A stretch of DNA of 35,884 bases from Rhodoplanes tepidamans (GTDB lineage Bacteria; Pseudomonadota; Alphaproteobacteria; Rhizobiales; Xanthobacteraceae): contig NZ_JAUSUJ010000040.1 in NCBI RefSeq assembly GCF_030813915.1, forward strand, positions 1-35,884. The letters are read 5' to 3'. Each line of letters starts with the position of its first letter. Position 1 is the stretch's first letter. The notes under the pieces are model-generated. The model was not told the DNA's origin, made no database searches, and was given only the letters and a program-made list of their open reading frames with translations. Below, piece after piece: positions 1 to 7,567 of the stretch. A program made the translations under genes and the position numbers.

Positions 1-206
1 ACGACGACGGCGTCGTGGTGGTGCCGCGCCGGGATGCCGACGCGGTCGCCGCGGCGGCCGCCAAGCGCGTCGCCAACGAGGAGGACAAGCGCAAGAAGCT
101 CGCCGCCGGCGAGCTCGGCCTCGACATGTACAAGATGCGCGAGCCGCTCCTGAAGGCCGGCTTCCGCTGGGTGGACAGCCTCGACGAGACGGAGGCGCGA
201 CGATGA
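1..206 (+). CDS. ligK: 4-carboxy-4-hydroxy-2-oxoadipate aldolase family protein (RraA/LigK fold), C-terminal part only
   Basis: Only the last 67 residues lie in the window; the reading frame enters at base 3 and ends with TGA at 204-206. The visible part carries the strand DDGVVVVPR, a charged helix, and the tail GELGLDMYKMREPLLKAG, which I recognise as the C-terminus of class II pyruvate aldolases of the HMG/CHA type (LigK, GalC, ProA). These cleave 4-carboxy-4-hydroxy-2-oxoadipate to pyruvate and oxaloacetate at the end of the protocatechuate 4,5-cleavage and gallate pathways. The next gene starts inside its stop (ATGA), so the two are translationally coupled. The LigI-like amidohydrolase further on supports an aromatic meta-cleavage setting. 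The catalytic and metal residues are upstream of the window, so exact specificity is not visible; a generic RraA-like protein remains possible. Confidence 0.7.
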   Translation, partial: DDGVVVVPRRDADAVAAAAAKRVANEEDKRKKLAAGELGLDMYKMREPLLKAGFRWVDSLDETEARR

Positions 207-1111
207 CCGAACGCATCGCATTGATCGGCTTCGGCGAGGCGGGCCGTAGCATCGCGGCCGGCCTGGTCAAGGAGGCGAAGGTCGCCGTGAAGGCCTACGA
301 CCTGCGCTTCGCCGGACCGGAGGGCGCGGCGCTGCGCGAGGCGGCGGCGGCGTGCGGGGTCACGCCGTGCACGGATCTGCGCGAGGCCGCCGACGGCGCC
401 ACCGTGATGCTGTCGCTCGTCGTCGGCAGCGCCGCGGTCGCCGCCGCGCGGTCGGCCGCGGAGGTGCTGAAGCCCGGCTGCATCTATGTCGACATGAACT
501 CGGTGTCGCCCGGCACCAAGCGCAAGGTCGGCGCCGCCGTGGCGCCGTCCGGCGCCGACTTCGTCGAGGCGGCCGTGATGGCGCGGGTGCCGCCCTACGG
601 GCATCGCGTCCCGCTGCTGCTGGCCGGGCCGAAGGCGCAGGAGCTGGCGGCGCGGCTCGGCAGGCTCGGCATGGCGGCCGAGGCGGTGGGCGACACGGTC
701 GGACAGGCGTCGCTCAACAAGATGCTCCGCAGCATCATGGTCAAGGGCGTCGAGGCGCTGCTGCTCGAGTCGCTGCTCTGCGCCCGGCGCTGGAACATCG
801 AGGAGCGCATCCTCGACTCGATCGCCGAGACCTTCCCGGGCCTCGACTGGCGCGAGGTCGCGACCTACTACCTGGGCCGCACCGCGATCCACGGGGCGCG
901 CCGCGTCACCGAGATGGCCGAGTCCGCCGACACGGTGGCGGAGCTCGGGCTCGATCCGATCATGTCGAAGGCGATCGGCCAGCGGATCGGCTGGGCCTAC
1001 GAGCGGCTGCGCGACGTCTCGTGGCCCGGCGGCGCGCCGAAATCCTATGTCGACGTCCTCGCCGAGCTCGACCGCTCGGTGCGCGCCGCCGAGATGAAGG
1101 CGAGCGCGTGA
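203..1111 (+). CDS. NAD(P)-dependent dehydrogenase with DUF1932 C-terminal domain
   Basis: 302 residues. The N-terminus is a Rossmann fold with dinucleotide motif GFGEAG (residues 9-14), in the style of 6-phosphogluconate/3-hydroxyisobutyrate dehydrogenases; YVDMNSVSPGTK is the usual substrate-loop region of that superfamily. Residues about 170-290 (from GQASLNKMLRSIMVKG) match the DUF1932 C-terminal domain. The ATG overlaps the stop of the upstream aldolase by 4 bp, so the start is well defined and the pair is one operon. DUF1932 dehydrogenases are often found beside protocatechuate/gallate meta-cleavage genes; a role in reducing or oxidising a hydroxy-acid there is inference. A strong hairpin follows the stop by 5 bp. 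Family assignment is firm; the substrate is unknown. Confidence 0.85.
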   Translation: MTERIALIGFGEAGRSIAAGLVKEAKVAVKAYDLRFAGPEGAALREAAAACGVTPCTDLREAADGATVMLSLVVGSAAVAAARSAAEVLKPGCIYVDMNSVSPGTKRKVGAAVAPSGADFVEAAVMARVPPYGHRVPLLLAGPKAQELAARLGRLGMAAEAVGDTVGQASLNKMLRSIMVKGVEALLLESLLCARRWNIEERILDSIAETFPGLDWREVATYYLGRTAIHGARRVTEMAESADTVAELGLDPIMSKAIGQRIGWAYERLRDVSWPGGAPKSYVDVLAELDRSVRAAEMKASA

Positions 1112-1116
1112 GGATC

Positions 1117-1142
1117 GGGCGGCGCCCGACGAGGCGCCGCCC
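1117..1142 (+). terminator. Hairpin after the DUF1932 dehydrogenase
   Basis: A perfect 10-bp inverted repeat (GGGCGGCGCC, loop of 6, GGCGCCGCCC) begins 5 bp after the stop. There is no T-run behind it, so it is either a weak intrinsic terminator or an RNA 3'-end stabiliser. Confidence 0.5.
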
Positions 1143-1261
1143 CGTCACGACGGAAAGCACCCACCGAGACCCGCCGGCGACCGCCGCCCCGCGACGGTCG
1201 CCGGCGGCGGAACAGCCGAGACTTCCCGGAACCCATCCTTCATCAGGTCGCGGAGAGTGTC

Positions 1262-2245
1262 ATGATCACGCGTCGAACCACCCTGACGACGCTCGCAAGC
1301 TGGACGGTCGCCATGTACTCGAGCTCGCTTTCCTCCGGCCGCGCCGCCGACGGCCCGGTCGCCACCGACAAGGCCCCCGCGGTGCCGGGTCCCGATCCGC
1401 ATCCGCGGACGCCCGCGTTCCGGCTGCCGGCCGGCACGGTCGACACCCACATGCACATCTACGGGCCGATCGCGAAGTATCCGTACTCGGACGCCCGCTC
1501 CTACACGCCGCCCGAGGCGCCGCTGACGACCTACCGGGCGCTGCAGCGGACGCTGGGCGTGCAGCGCGCCGTCTTCGTCAGCGCCACCATCTACGGGACC
1601 GACAACACCATCGTGGCCGACGCCATCGCCAGCGACCCGAAGAACTACCGCGGCGTCGCCACCATCGACGACAGGCTCTCCGACAAGCAGATCGAGGCGA
1701 TGGACAGGGCCGGCTTCAAGGGCTGCCGCTTCACCTTCCTCAGCCGGCTGCGCAACGCCCCCGACACGCGCGTGTTCGACCGCGTCGTCGACCAGATCAA
1801 GGGACTCGGATGGCATGTCGACCTCTACATCGAGGCGGACAAGCTCGACACCTTCCTGCCGATGCTGCGCAAGCTGCCGCTGCCTTACGTCATCGACCAC
1901 ATGGGCGCCGTCAAGGCGGCGGCCGGCGTCGAGCAGCCCGGTTTCAAGGGCCTGGTCGAGCTCCTCCGGTCGGACGAGAAGTGCTGGATGAAGGTCACCG
2001 GTCCGGAGCGGGCCACGGCCACGGGCGCGCCGTTCGACGACGTCGTCCCGTTCGCCCGCAGGCTGGTCGAGGCGGCGCCCGACCGCGTCCTGTGGGGCAC
2101 CGACTGGCCGCACCCGAACGTGAAGTTCATGCCCAACGACGGCGATCTCGTCGATCTCGTGCCGCGTTACGCGCCGGACCCGGCGCTGCAGCGCAAGCTG
2201 CTGGTCGAGAACCCGCAGAAGCTGTTCGGCTTCGATCCCGTCTGA
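1262..2245 (+). CDS. Amidohydrolase-2 family, LigI-like (2-pyrone-4,6-dicarboxylate lactonase-like), with Tat-type leader
   Basis: 327 residues. After a leader of about 30 residues and a Pro-rich linker comes an amidohydrolase barrel starting TVDTHMHIYGP, with HxH at H63/H65. It continues with a conserved Arg (GCRF, R156), the strand IDHMG (H213) and GTDWPHPN (D281). This order and the 'HMHIYGP...YPY' opening resemble LigI, which hydrolyses 2-pyrone-4,6-dicarboxylate to 4-oxalomesaconate without a metal in the protocatechuate 4,5 pathway, and fits the LigK-type gene just upstream. The odd point is the N-terminus: TRRTTLTTL followed by a moderately hydrophobic stretch ending GRAADG looks like a twin-arginine signal, whereas LigI is cytoplasmic. 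It is separated from the upstream pair by 150 bp and a hairpin, so it may be its own unit. Other lactonases or decarboxylases of the superfamily are possible. Confidence 0.8.
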   Translation: MITRRTTLTTLASWTVAMYSSSLSSGRAADGPVATDKAPAVPGPDPHPRTPAFRLPAGTVDTHMHIYGPIAKYPYSDARSYTPPEAPLTTYRALQRTLGVQRAVFVSATIYGTDNTIVADAIASDPKNYRGVATIDDRLSDKQIEAMDRAGFKGCRFTFLSRLRNAPDTRVFDRVVDQIKGLGWHVDLYIEADKLDTFLPMLRKLPLPYVIDHMGAVKAAAGVEQPGFKGLVELLRSDEKCWMKVTGPERATATGAPFDDVVPFARRLVEAAPDRVLWGTDWPHPNVKFMPNDGDLVDLVPRYAPDPALQRKLLVENPQKLFGFDPV

Positions 2246-2252
2246 CCTCGGC

Positions 2253-2281
2253 GGGCCGTCGCCCCGGCGGGGCGACGGCCC
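2253..2281 (+). terminator. Strong hairpin after the LigI-like gene
   Basis: A perfect 13-bp inverted repeat (GGGCCGTCGCCCC / GGGGCGACGGCCC) with a 3-nt loop starts 7 bp past the stop codon. No T-tract follows, but stem length and position argue for a transcript end. Confidence 0.6.
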
Positions 2282-2372
2282 GGCGGAACCAGGACGGACC
2301 TCGAGCCAGGCGACCACGCCGCGCGCGTAAACCGTGCGCGGCGATCGGTCGCCGGTGGCCACGGGGATCGGC

Positions 2373-2378
2373 TATAAG
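2373..2378 (+). promoter_or_regulatory. Possible -10 element upstream of cvpA
   Basis: TATAAG within GGCTATAAGGG lies 27 bp before the chosen GTG start and downstream of the terminator hairpin. Similar 'GCTAnnnT' blocks precede the next two genes (TATGGT at 2971, TACACT at 3624). No convincing -35 is visible, so this is tentative. Confidence 0.3.
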
Positions 2379-2405
2379 GGCGGCGCGTTCGCCCGAGGTC
2401 GTGTC

Positions 2406-2939
2406 GTGGATCCGTCTTCCGTCAACAGCTTCGACGCCGTCCTCGCGGCGCTGGCTCTCTTCGCCGCCCTGATGGGCTTCGCCACCGGCCTGCTGCGCAG
2501 CGTCGCCACCGTCGCGGGCTGGCTCGCGGCGGCGCTGCTCGCCGTCTGGGCGACGCCGCCGGTGAGCACCATGCTGGCCGGCGAGGCGCCCGGCGCGGCC
2601 GGGCTGCCGCAGGCCGTGATCTTCGTCGGCGTGCTGGTCGCGGGCGGGTTCCTGCTGTCGCGCTTCCTGCGGAGCGCCGTCGCCGCCTTCGTGGCCCCGA
2701 TCGTCTCGCTGCCCGACCGGCTCGCCGGAGCGATGCTCGGGGTCGGGCGCATCGGCCTCGTCGCCGCCGTGCTGGTGCTCGCGGTGGAGCGGATCGTCCC
2801 GGTGGACCTGCAACCGCAGGCCTTCGCCGAGTCACGGCTGCGGCCGGTGCTGTCCGGCGCCGGCGCCGCCGGCCTGAGGTCCCTGCCGGCCGGAATCGAG
2901 GCCCTGGTCGACCGGCTGAAGCGCGAGCACGGCCTCTGA
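2406..2939 (+). CDS. cvpA: CvpA family membrane protein
   Basis: 177 residues from the GTG at 2406. An upstream in-frame start at 2334 would add residues unlike the family and would cover the putative -10 box. The mature-looking N-terminus (SVNSFDAVLAALALFAALMGF, then LLRSVATVAGWLAAALLAVW) is the typical CvpA opening: a first membrane helix, a Gly-rich turn (GFATGLLRS) and a second helix. Two further hydrophobic segments follow at about residues 75-90 and 108-130. CvpA proteins are inner-membrane proteins linked to colicin V production and envelope integrity; the biochemical role is unsettled. The gene stands between the hairpin at 2253-2281 and a Nudix gene 77 bp downstream with its own possible promoter. 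Confidence 0.75.
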   Translation: MDPSSVNSFDAVLAALALFAALMGFATGLLRSVATVAGWLAAALLAVWATPPVSTMLAGEAPGAAGLPQAVIFVGVLVAGGFLLSRFLRSAVAAFVAPIVSLPDRLAGAMLGVGRIGLVAAVLVLAVERIVPVDLQPQAFAESRLRPVLSGAGAAGLRSLPAGIEALVDRLKREHGL

Positions 2940-3016
2940 GCGCCCGGAACACGGTCTGCCGCATTTCCGCTATGGTGCGGCGGTTTTCTCCACCCGGACG
3001 TCCCGGCAGGAGCGAA

Positions 3017-3586
3017 ATGGTACGCAAGCACATCGTGGCGGCCGGCGGCATCGTCGTCCGCGACGGACCGAGGCCGCTGATCGCGATCGTCCAGCGCCGC
3101 AAGGACCGGCGCTGGGTGCTGCCCAAGGGCAAGCTCGCGGCCGACGAGACGCCGATCGCCGGCGCCCGGCGCGAGGTGATCGAGGAGACCGGCCACGACG
3201 TCGTCGTGCACGAGTTCCTCGGCGTGATCACCTACCCGACCCGCAGCGCCTTCAAGGTCGCGCAGTTCTGGCGCATGCAGCCGCGCGAGGCGCCGCTGCG
3301 GCCGCTGATGCGCGACATCCGGGCCGTCGACTGGCTGCCGCTGGACGACGCCGTCGCGACGCTCGCCCTCCCCTGGGAGCAGGCCTTCCTCGACGGCATC
3401 GGCGCCCATGCGACGAAGGCGGCGCAGCCGGCCCCGGCGGCCGCGGCGATCGCGCCGGACGACCCGCTGTCCGGGCGCGACCCGGCGGCATCGGCAGCCT
3501 CCCCGCTCGCGCCGGCGGCCGCCCCGGAGGACCCGGGGCTGCTGCAGCGGCTGTGGCGCGGCTGGCTGGCGCCGCGGCGCGCGTGA
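3017..3586 (+). CDS. Nudix hydrolase
   Basis: 189 residues. The start is the ATG at 3017, preceded by GCAGGAG at good spacing; a longer frame exists upstream but lacks that support. The Nudix box is complete: G38-x5-E44-x7-R52-E53-V-x-E56-E57-x-G59, so pyrophosphohydrolase activity on an NDP-X substrate is expected. The context around it (AAGGIVVRDG, RRKDRRWVLPKGKL) resembles Nudix proteins of the diadenosine polyphosphate/NTP type, but the specificity loop does not settle the substrate. The C-terminal 50 residues are an Ala/Pro-rich tail of low complexity ending in RLWRGWLAPRRA, which is not part of the fold and may be a tether or a lineage-specific extension. Confidence 0.85.
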   Translation: MVRKHIVAAGGIVVRDGPRPLIAIVQRRKDRRWVLPKGKLAADETPIAGARREVIEETGHDVVVHEFLGVITYPTRSAFKVAQFWRMQPREAPLRPLMRDIRAVDWLPLDDAVATLALPWEQAFLDGIGAHATKAAQPAPAAAAIAPDDPLSGRDPAASAASPLAPAAAPEDPGLLQRLWRGWLAPRRA

Positions 3587-3623
3587 CGGCCGCAGCGGCA
3601 TTCCGCCACCGTCCGAACGGCGC

Positions 3624-3629
3624 TACACT
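3624..3629 (+). promoter_or_regulatory. Possible -10 element of the small secreted protein gene
   Basis: TACACT sits 30 bp before the ATG at 3660, with a poor -35 candidate (TTCCGC, 3601-3606) 17 bp upstream. An inverted repeat GGCCGCAG/CTGCGGCC (3588-3595, 3628-3635) overlaps it. Tentative. Confidence 0.25.
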
Positions 3630-3659
3630 GCGGCCGCTTCACAAACCCGGGAGGACGAG

Positions 3660-3902
3660 ATGACTCGCACCCTGCCTCTCCTCGCTGCCACGCTGCTCGC
3701 CGGCCTGATCGTCGCCGAGCCGGCACACGCCGCCTATCGGGTGATCCGGTGGTCGACCGGAATCTGCCAGGTGTGGGATTACAGCCTGCCGACGCGGCCT
3801 TTCCCCTATGACTACCGGGTGCTCACCGGGCCGCTGCCGAGCTTCGGCGCGGCGACGCGCGCAAAGACGCGGCTGTGGCGCGCCGGCCGCTGCCTGATCT
3901 GA
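3660..3902 (+). CDS. Small secreted protein, unrecognised
   Basis: 80 residues. GGGAGGACGAG sits just ahead of the ATG at 3660, making this start convincing although the frame is open further upstream. Residues 1-22 (MTRTLPLLAATLLAGLIVAEPAHA) form a clear Sec signal peptide with an AxA-type cleavage site. The mature part of about 56 residues is rich in Trp, Tyr, Arg and Pro, contains two cysteines (GICQVW and GRCLI) that could form one disulfide, and resembles the many short orphan periplasmic proteins of Hyphomicrobiales. No function can be assigned. The PAP2 gene starts 46 bp downstream with its own Shine-Dalgarno. Confidence 0.65.
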   Translation: MTRTLPLLAATLLAGLIVAEPAHAAYRVIRWSTGICQVWDYSLPTRPFPYDYRVLTGPLPSFGAATRAKTRLWRAGRCLI

Positions 3903-3948
3903 CCCGAGGGGGTCGCGGGCACATCGGCGCACAACGTTCGGAGGTTTC

Positions 3949-4686
3949 GTGCTGCAACGGATCGTGCCGCGCTCGATGAGCGCCCTGCGCCCGCGTGCCC
4001 TGTCGGAGCTCGCCCCGCTCCTGACCCTGTTCCTGGTCGCGGCGGCCCTGTTCGGCTTCGTGGAGATCGCCGGTGAGGTGATCGAGGGCGAGAACCACGC
4101 CCTCGACGAGGCGATCCTGCGCGTCCTGCGCAACCCGGCGGACCTCGCCGACCCGGTCGGGCCGGCCTGGCTCGAGAAGGCGATCCGCGACCTCACCGCG
4201 CTCGGCAGCGTCACGGTGCTGACGCTGCTGACCGTCGTGGTGCTGGGCTATCTGGTCATCGACGGCAAGCGCGCCGCCGCCCTGTTCGTCCTCGTCTCGG
4301 TCGCCGGCGGCGCCCTGCTCGTCGACGGCCTCAAGCTGGTCATCGCCCGCCCGCGCCCGGATCTGGTCGCCCACCTGGTCGACGTCTCGACCTACTCGTT
4401 CCCGAGCGGCCACGCGACCGCGTCGGCCGTGACGTTCCTGACGCTCGGGGTGCTGATCGCGCGCACCCACAGCCGGCGGCGCGTGAAGGCCTATGTGATC
4501 GGCACTGCCGTGGCACTGACGCTGGCGATCGGCGCCAGCCGCGTCTATCTCGGCGTCCACTGGCCGAGCGACGTGCTGGCCGGCTGGTGCCTGGGCGCCG
4601 CCTGGGCCATGCTGTGCTGGCAGATCGGGCTGTGGCTGCAGCGGCGCGGCAAGATCGAGCGGCCGGCGGAGCACGATCCGGCGTGA
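3949..4686 (+). CDS. PAP2-family membrane phosphatase
   Basis: 245 residues, GTG start behind CGGAGG. All three PAP2 signature motifs are intact: K129-x6-R136-P137, P152-S-G-H155, and S197-R198-x5-H204-x3-D208, so an active membrane phosphatase is expected (phosphatidate, undecaprenyl-pyrophosphate or a related lipid phosphate). About five to six hydrophobic segments flank the motifs, placing the catalytic site at the periplasmic face by family analogy. The stop overlaps the GTG start of the DoxX-like gene (GTGA), so the two are co-translated. Lipid A or UPP phosphatase roles cannot be separated from the sequence. Confidence 0.85.
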   Translation: MLQRIVPRSMSALRPRALSELAPLLTLFLVAAALFGFVEIAGEVIEGENHALDEAILRVLRNPADLADPVGPAWLEKAIRDLTALGSVTVLTLLTVVVLGYLVIDGKRAAALFVLVSVAGGALLVDGLKLVIARPRPDLVAHLVDVSTYSFPSGHATASAVTFLTLGVLIARTHSRRRVKAYVIGTAVALTLAIGASRVYLGVHWPSDVLAGWCLGAAWAMLCWQIGLWLQRRGKIERPAEHDPA

Positions 4687-5171
4687 GCACGGGCCCGGCT
4701 GCTCCCCCGCCGTCGGGCTCCGCTGCCGTAGCACCCCACGCGGGGGCGCGCCGCGTGCTGCGCCTGATGCTCGCCGCCGGCTACACGCTCGCGGGCGTCG
4801 CGCATCTGATGCGGCCGGAGCCGTTCGTCGCGATCACGCCGGACTGGGTGCCGCGTCCGCTCGACGTGATCCTGATCACGGGCGTGCTGGAGATCGCCGG
4901 CGCCGTCGCCCTGCTGGTGCCGCGCACCCGCAAGCTCGCCGGCGCCGCGCTGGCGCTCTATGCAGTGTGCGTCCTCCCGGCCAATGTGAAGCACGCGATC
5001 GAGGGCATCGCACTGCCGCCGGTGCCGGACTCGTGGTGGTACCACGCCCCCCGCCTCGCCTTTCAGCCCGTGCTGGTGTGGGCGGCGCTGTTCTGCGCCG
5101 GTCTCGTCGACTGGCCGGCGCGGCGCGGGTCCGGGCCCGCTCCGCATCCACCCGGAAAAACGTCGCGTTGA
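4683..5171 (+). CDS. DoxX-like membrane protein
   Basis: 162 residues from the GTG at 4683, which overlaps the PAP2 stop (GTGA); earlier in-frame starts would run deep into the PAP2 gene. After about 20 Ala/Pro/Ser residues come four hydrophobic segments with the DoxX-type pattern: LAAGYTLAGVAHLM, ILITGVLEIAGAVALLVP, LAGAALALYAVCVLPANVKHA and VLVWAALFCAG. The central 'GVLEIAGAVALL...ANVKHAIEG' is typical of small DoxX-like quinol-oxidase-associated proteins. Function in this family is poorly defined. Coupling to a PAP2 phosphatase suggests an envelope role, but that is only context. Confidence 0.7.
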   Translation: MSTGPAAPPPSGSAAVAPHAGARRVLRLMLAAGYTLAGVAHLMRPEPFVAITPDWVPRPLDVILITGVLEIAGAVALLVPRTRKLAGAALALYAVCVLPANVKHAIEGIALPPVPDSWWYHAPRLAFQPVLVWAALFCAGLVDWPARRGSGPAPHPPGKTSR

Positions 5172-5300
5172 CCATCCCGACCCGGGATTGCCGCGCCGTC
5201 TTGCCGTCCCGACCGGCTTACCGTTCACTGGTTGCACGACGTCGCGACCCCGCGCGTCGGGGCCGCCGGCCGGGCGGCCCTCCGTCAGCAGGAGGCCGCG

Positions 5301-7022
5301 ATGGCGCAGGGCACGGACTTCATCCTTCGGGCGCTCGTCGCCGAAGGTCTCGACCACCTGTTCATGGTGCCGGGCGGGCTGATCGACCCTTTCCTGCCGG
5401 CGCTCGGCCGGGTCGCCGGTCTCGCGCCGATCGTCGCCGCGCACGAAGGCGGCGCCGCCTACATGGCGGACGGCTACGCGCGGGCGAGCGGCCGGTTCGG
5501 CGCCGTGCTGGGCATCGGCGGACCGGGCCTCACCAACATGGCGACCGCCGTGGCGGCGGCGAAGACCGACTCCTCGCCCGTGCTGGTGCTGAGCGGCGAG
5601 GTGGCCCGCGCCATGGAAGGCCTCGGCGCCTTCCAGGACGCCAGCCAGGCGACGCTCGACGACACCGCCGTGATGAAGCCGCTGACGCGCCTCTCCGCCA
5701 CGGTCGCCGACGTCGAGAACCTGAACCACTGGCTGCGCCACGCGCTGACCACGATGCTGTCGCGGCCGCGCGGGCCCGTGCATCTGTCGCTCACCCACGA
5801 CGCGCTGGTCGGCGAGGCGGCGGCCTCCTACGTGCCGGTCTCGCCCTTCTTCGCCGCCGTCGAGCCGCTCAGCCTGCCGCAGGCCGAGGCGGCGCTGGCG
5901 ACGCTGGCCGCGACCCAGGACGGCCGCGCCCCGCGCATCGTCTGCCTGGCCGGCGCGGGCGTGCGGGATCCGGTCTCGGCGGCACGGCTGAAGGAGGTTG
6001 CCGAGCGGCTCGCCATGCCGGTGGCGACGACGTTGCGCGCCAAGGACGCGTTTCCGGAGGACCATGATCTGTCGCTCGGGGTGTTCGGCTATGCCGGCAC
6101 CCGGCACGCCACCGCGGCGGTGTTCGCCGACGATCTCGACCTGCTGCTCGTGCTCGGCTCCGGCCTCAACGAGCGCGACACGATGCACTGGACCCTGCGC
6201 GAGCGCGCCAAGGCCGTGACCATCCACGTGAACACCGACATGGACGAGCTGACGGCGCATTGCGAGGCCACCCACGCGGTACCGGGCAGCGCCGGCGCGT
6301 TCCTGGAGCTGATGGCGCAGCGCCTCGGCGGCGGCCCGACGGACGCCGCGCTCGCCGAACGGCGCGCCTTCGTGGCGCGGATCAAGGCCGGCCCGCGGCT
6401 CTACGACATCGAGAGCTGCGCGCGTCCCGGCCGCCCCATCCACCCGGCCGCCGCCGTGACGGCCCTGAGACAGGCGTTTCCGCGCGACGGCATCGTGCTG
6501 GTCGACTCCGGTGCGCACCGCGCCTTCATGGGCCACTACTGGGAGGCCTACGAGCCGGGAACCTATGTCTCGGCCACCAATCTCGGCCCGATGGGCTGGG
6601 CGATCCCGGCCGCCGTCGGCGTGCAGTGCGCCCGGCCCGACCGCCGCGTCGCCGTCGTCACCGGCGACGGCTGCATGCACATGCACGGCATCGAGATCCA
6701 GACCGCCGCACGCCACCGGCTGCCGATCGTCTATGTGGTGCTCAACAACGCCGCGCTCGGAAACGTCTGGCTGCGCGCCCACACCGAAGGCGCGGTTCCG
6801 GCGGCGCTGACCTCCCTGCCCGATCACGACTGGGCCGGTTTTTCACGCGCGCTCGGAGGCGAAGGCTTCACCGTGACGGACCCGGCGGCCCTGGAGGAGA
6901 CATTTGCGAAGGCGCTCGCCTGCGGCACCACGGCCATGGTCGACGTCAAGGCCGACAAGGACTGCCCGACGCCGGTCTACGATTTTTCCGCCGGCGCCAA
7001 GGCCTGGTCGTATCACGAGTGA
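5301..7022 (+). CDS. Thiamine-diphosphate-dependent enzyme, acetolactate-synthase-like
   Basis: 573 residues; ATG at 5301 behind CAGGAGG. The three-domain POX/AHAS layout is complete. The N-terminal Pyr domain carries the cofactor-activating glutamate in AAHEGGAAYMADGYAR (E49). The middle domain spans about 190-340. The C-terminal PP domain carries the ThDP/Mg motif GDGCMH (455-) ending in LNN (481-483). It therefore should cleave or form a C-C bond next to a 2-keto group. The residue after the glutamate is Gly-Gly rather than the Gln-Gly usual in acetolactate synthases, no regulatory subunit gene is adjacent, and the next gene encodes a carboxymuconolactone-decarboxylase-fold protein. This argues for a catabolic decarboxylase or carboligase rather than branched-chain amino acid synthesis; the substrate is unknown. 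Confidence 0.85.
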   Translation: MAQGTDFILRALVAEGLDHLFMVPGGLIDPFLPALGRVAGLAPIVAAHEGGAAYMADGYARASGRFGAVLGIGGPGLTNMATAVAAAKTDSSPVLVLSGEVARAMEGLGAFQDASQATLDDTAVMKPLTRLSATVADVENLNHWLRHALTTMLSRPRGPVHLSLTHDALVGEAAASYVPVSPFFAAVEPLSLPQAEAALATLAATQDGRAPRIVCLAGAGVRDPVSAARLKEVAERLAMPVATTLRAKDAFPEDHDLSLGVFGYAGTRHATAAVFADDLDLLLVLGSGLNERDTMHWTLRERAKAVTIHVNTDMDELTAHCEATHAVPGSAGAFLELMAQRLGGGPTDAALAERRAFVARIKAGPRLYDIESCARPGRPIHPAAAVTALRQAFPRDGIVLVDSGAHRAFMGHYWEAYEPGTYVSATNLGPMGWAIPAAVGVQCARPDRRVAVVTGDGCMHMHGIEIQTAARHRLPIVYVVLNNAALGNVWLRAHTEGAVPAALTSLPDHDWAGFSRALGGEGFTVTDPAALEETFAKALACGTTAMVDVKADKDCPTPVYDFSAGAKAWSYHE

Positions 7023-7030
7023 GGAACGCC

Positions 7031-7567
7031 ATGACCGTGCTGACCATGGACGCGGCCGCGCTGCCGCCGCCCGCCAGGGCGCTCTACGACGCGATCGCCG
7101 CGAAGCGCCGCGCCCGTGGCGAGGGGTTCGGCGGGCCGTATCTGGCGCTGCTGAATCATCCCGAGCTGGCGCGGCGGATCGAGGCGCTCGGCTTCTTCCT
7201 GAAGTTCGAGGGCGTGCTGCCGCGCGACGTCTATCAGTTCATCGTGCTGACGGTGGCGAAGGCGACCGGCGCGGCCTTCGAGTGGCAGGACCACGTGAAC
7301 CACGCCCGCGCCGCCGGGCTGCCCGAGACGCTGATCGCCGCGGTCGGGTCGGGCGACGCGACCGCCCTGCCCGCGCCCTACGACATGGTCCACGCCGTGC
7401 TGGCCAAGACGCTGGCGTGGCAGGAGGTGCCGGACGATCTGCAGGCGACGGCCGCGAACACGTTCAGGCCCGAGGGGCTGGTCGAGATCGTCGTGCTGTC
7501 CGGCTTCTATCAGATGTTCGCCGCGATCAATCAGGGATTTGGAATCGGCGCGCCGCCGCACGGCTGA
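7031..7567 (+). CDS. Carboxymuconolactone decarboxylase (CMD) fold protein
   Basis: 178 residues, ATG 8 bp after the upstream stop, with GAGG overlapping that stop, so the two genes form an operon. The helical core contains VAKATGAAFEWQDHVNHARAAGLP (about residues 76-99), which corresponds to the CMD-family active-site helix; the Trp-x-x-His and Asn-His pattern replaces the ExxCxxC of AhpD peroxidoredoxins. The whole protein lacks cysteine, so thiol peroxidase chemistry is excluded. Family members decarboxylate gamma-carboxymuconolactone or related lactones, but many are uncharacterised. Partnership with a ThDP enzyme points to a short route for an aromatic or keto-acid intermediate, which is inference. 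It converges end to end with the next gene: no bases separate the two stops. Confidence 0.8.
   Translation: MTVLTMDAAALPPPARALYDAIAAKRRARGEGFGGPYLALLNHPELARRIEALGFFLKFEGVLPRDVYQFIVLTVAKATGAAFEWQDHVNHARAAGLPETLIAAVGSGDATALPAPYDMVHAVLAKTLAWQEVPDDLQATAANTFRPEGLVEIVVLSGFYQMFAAINQGFGIGAPPHG

Noticed and set aside
4545-6827. 760-codon minus-strand open frame opposite the DoxX-like and ThDP genes
   Set aside because: Spans two clear plus-strand genes in antisense and has no recognisable domain.
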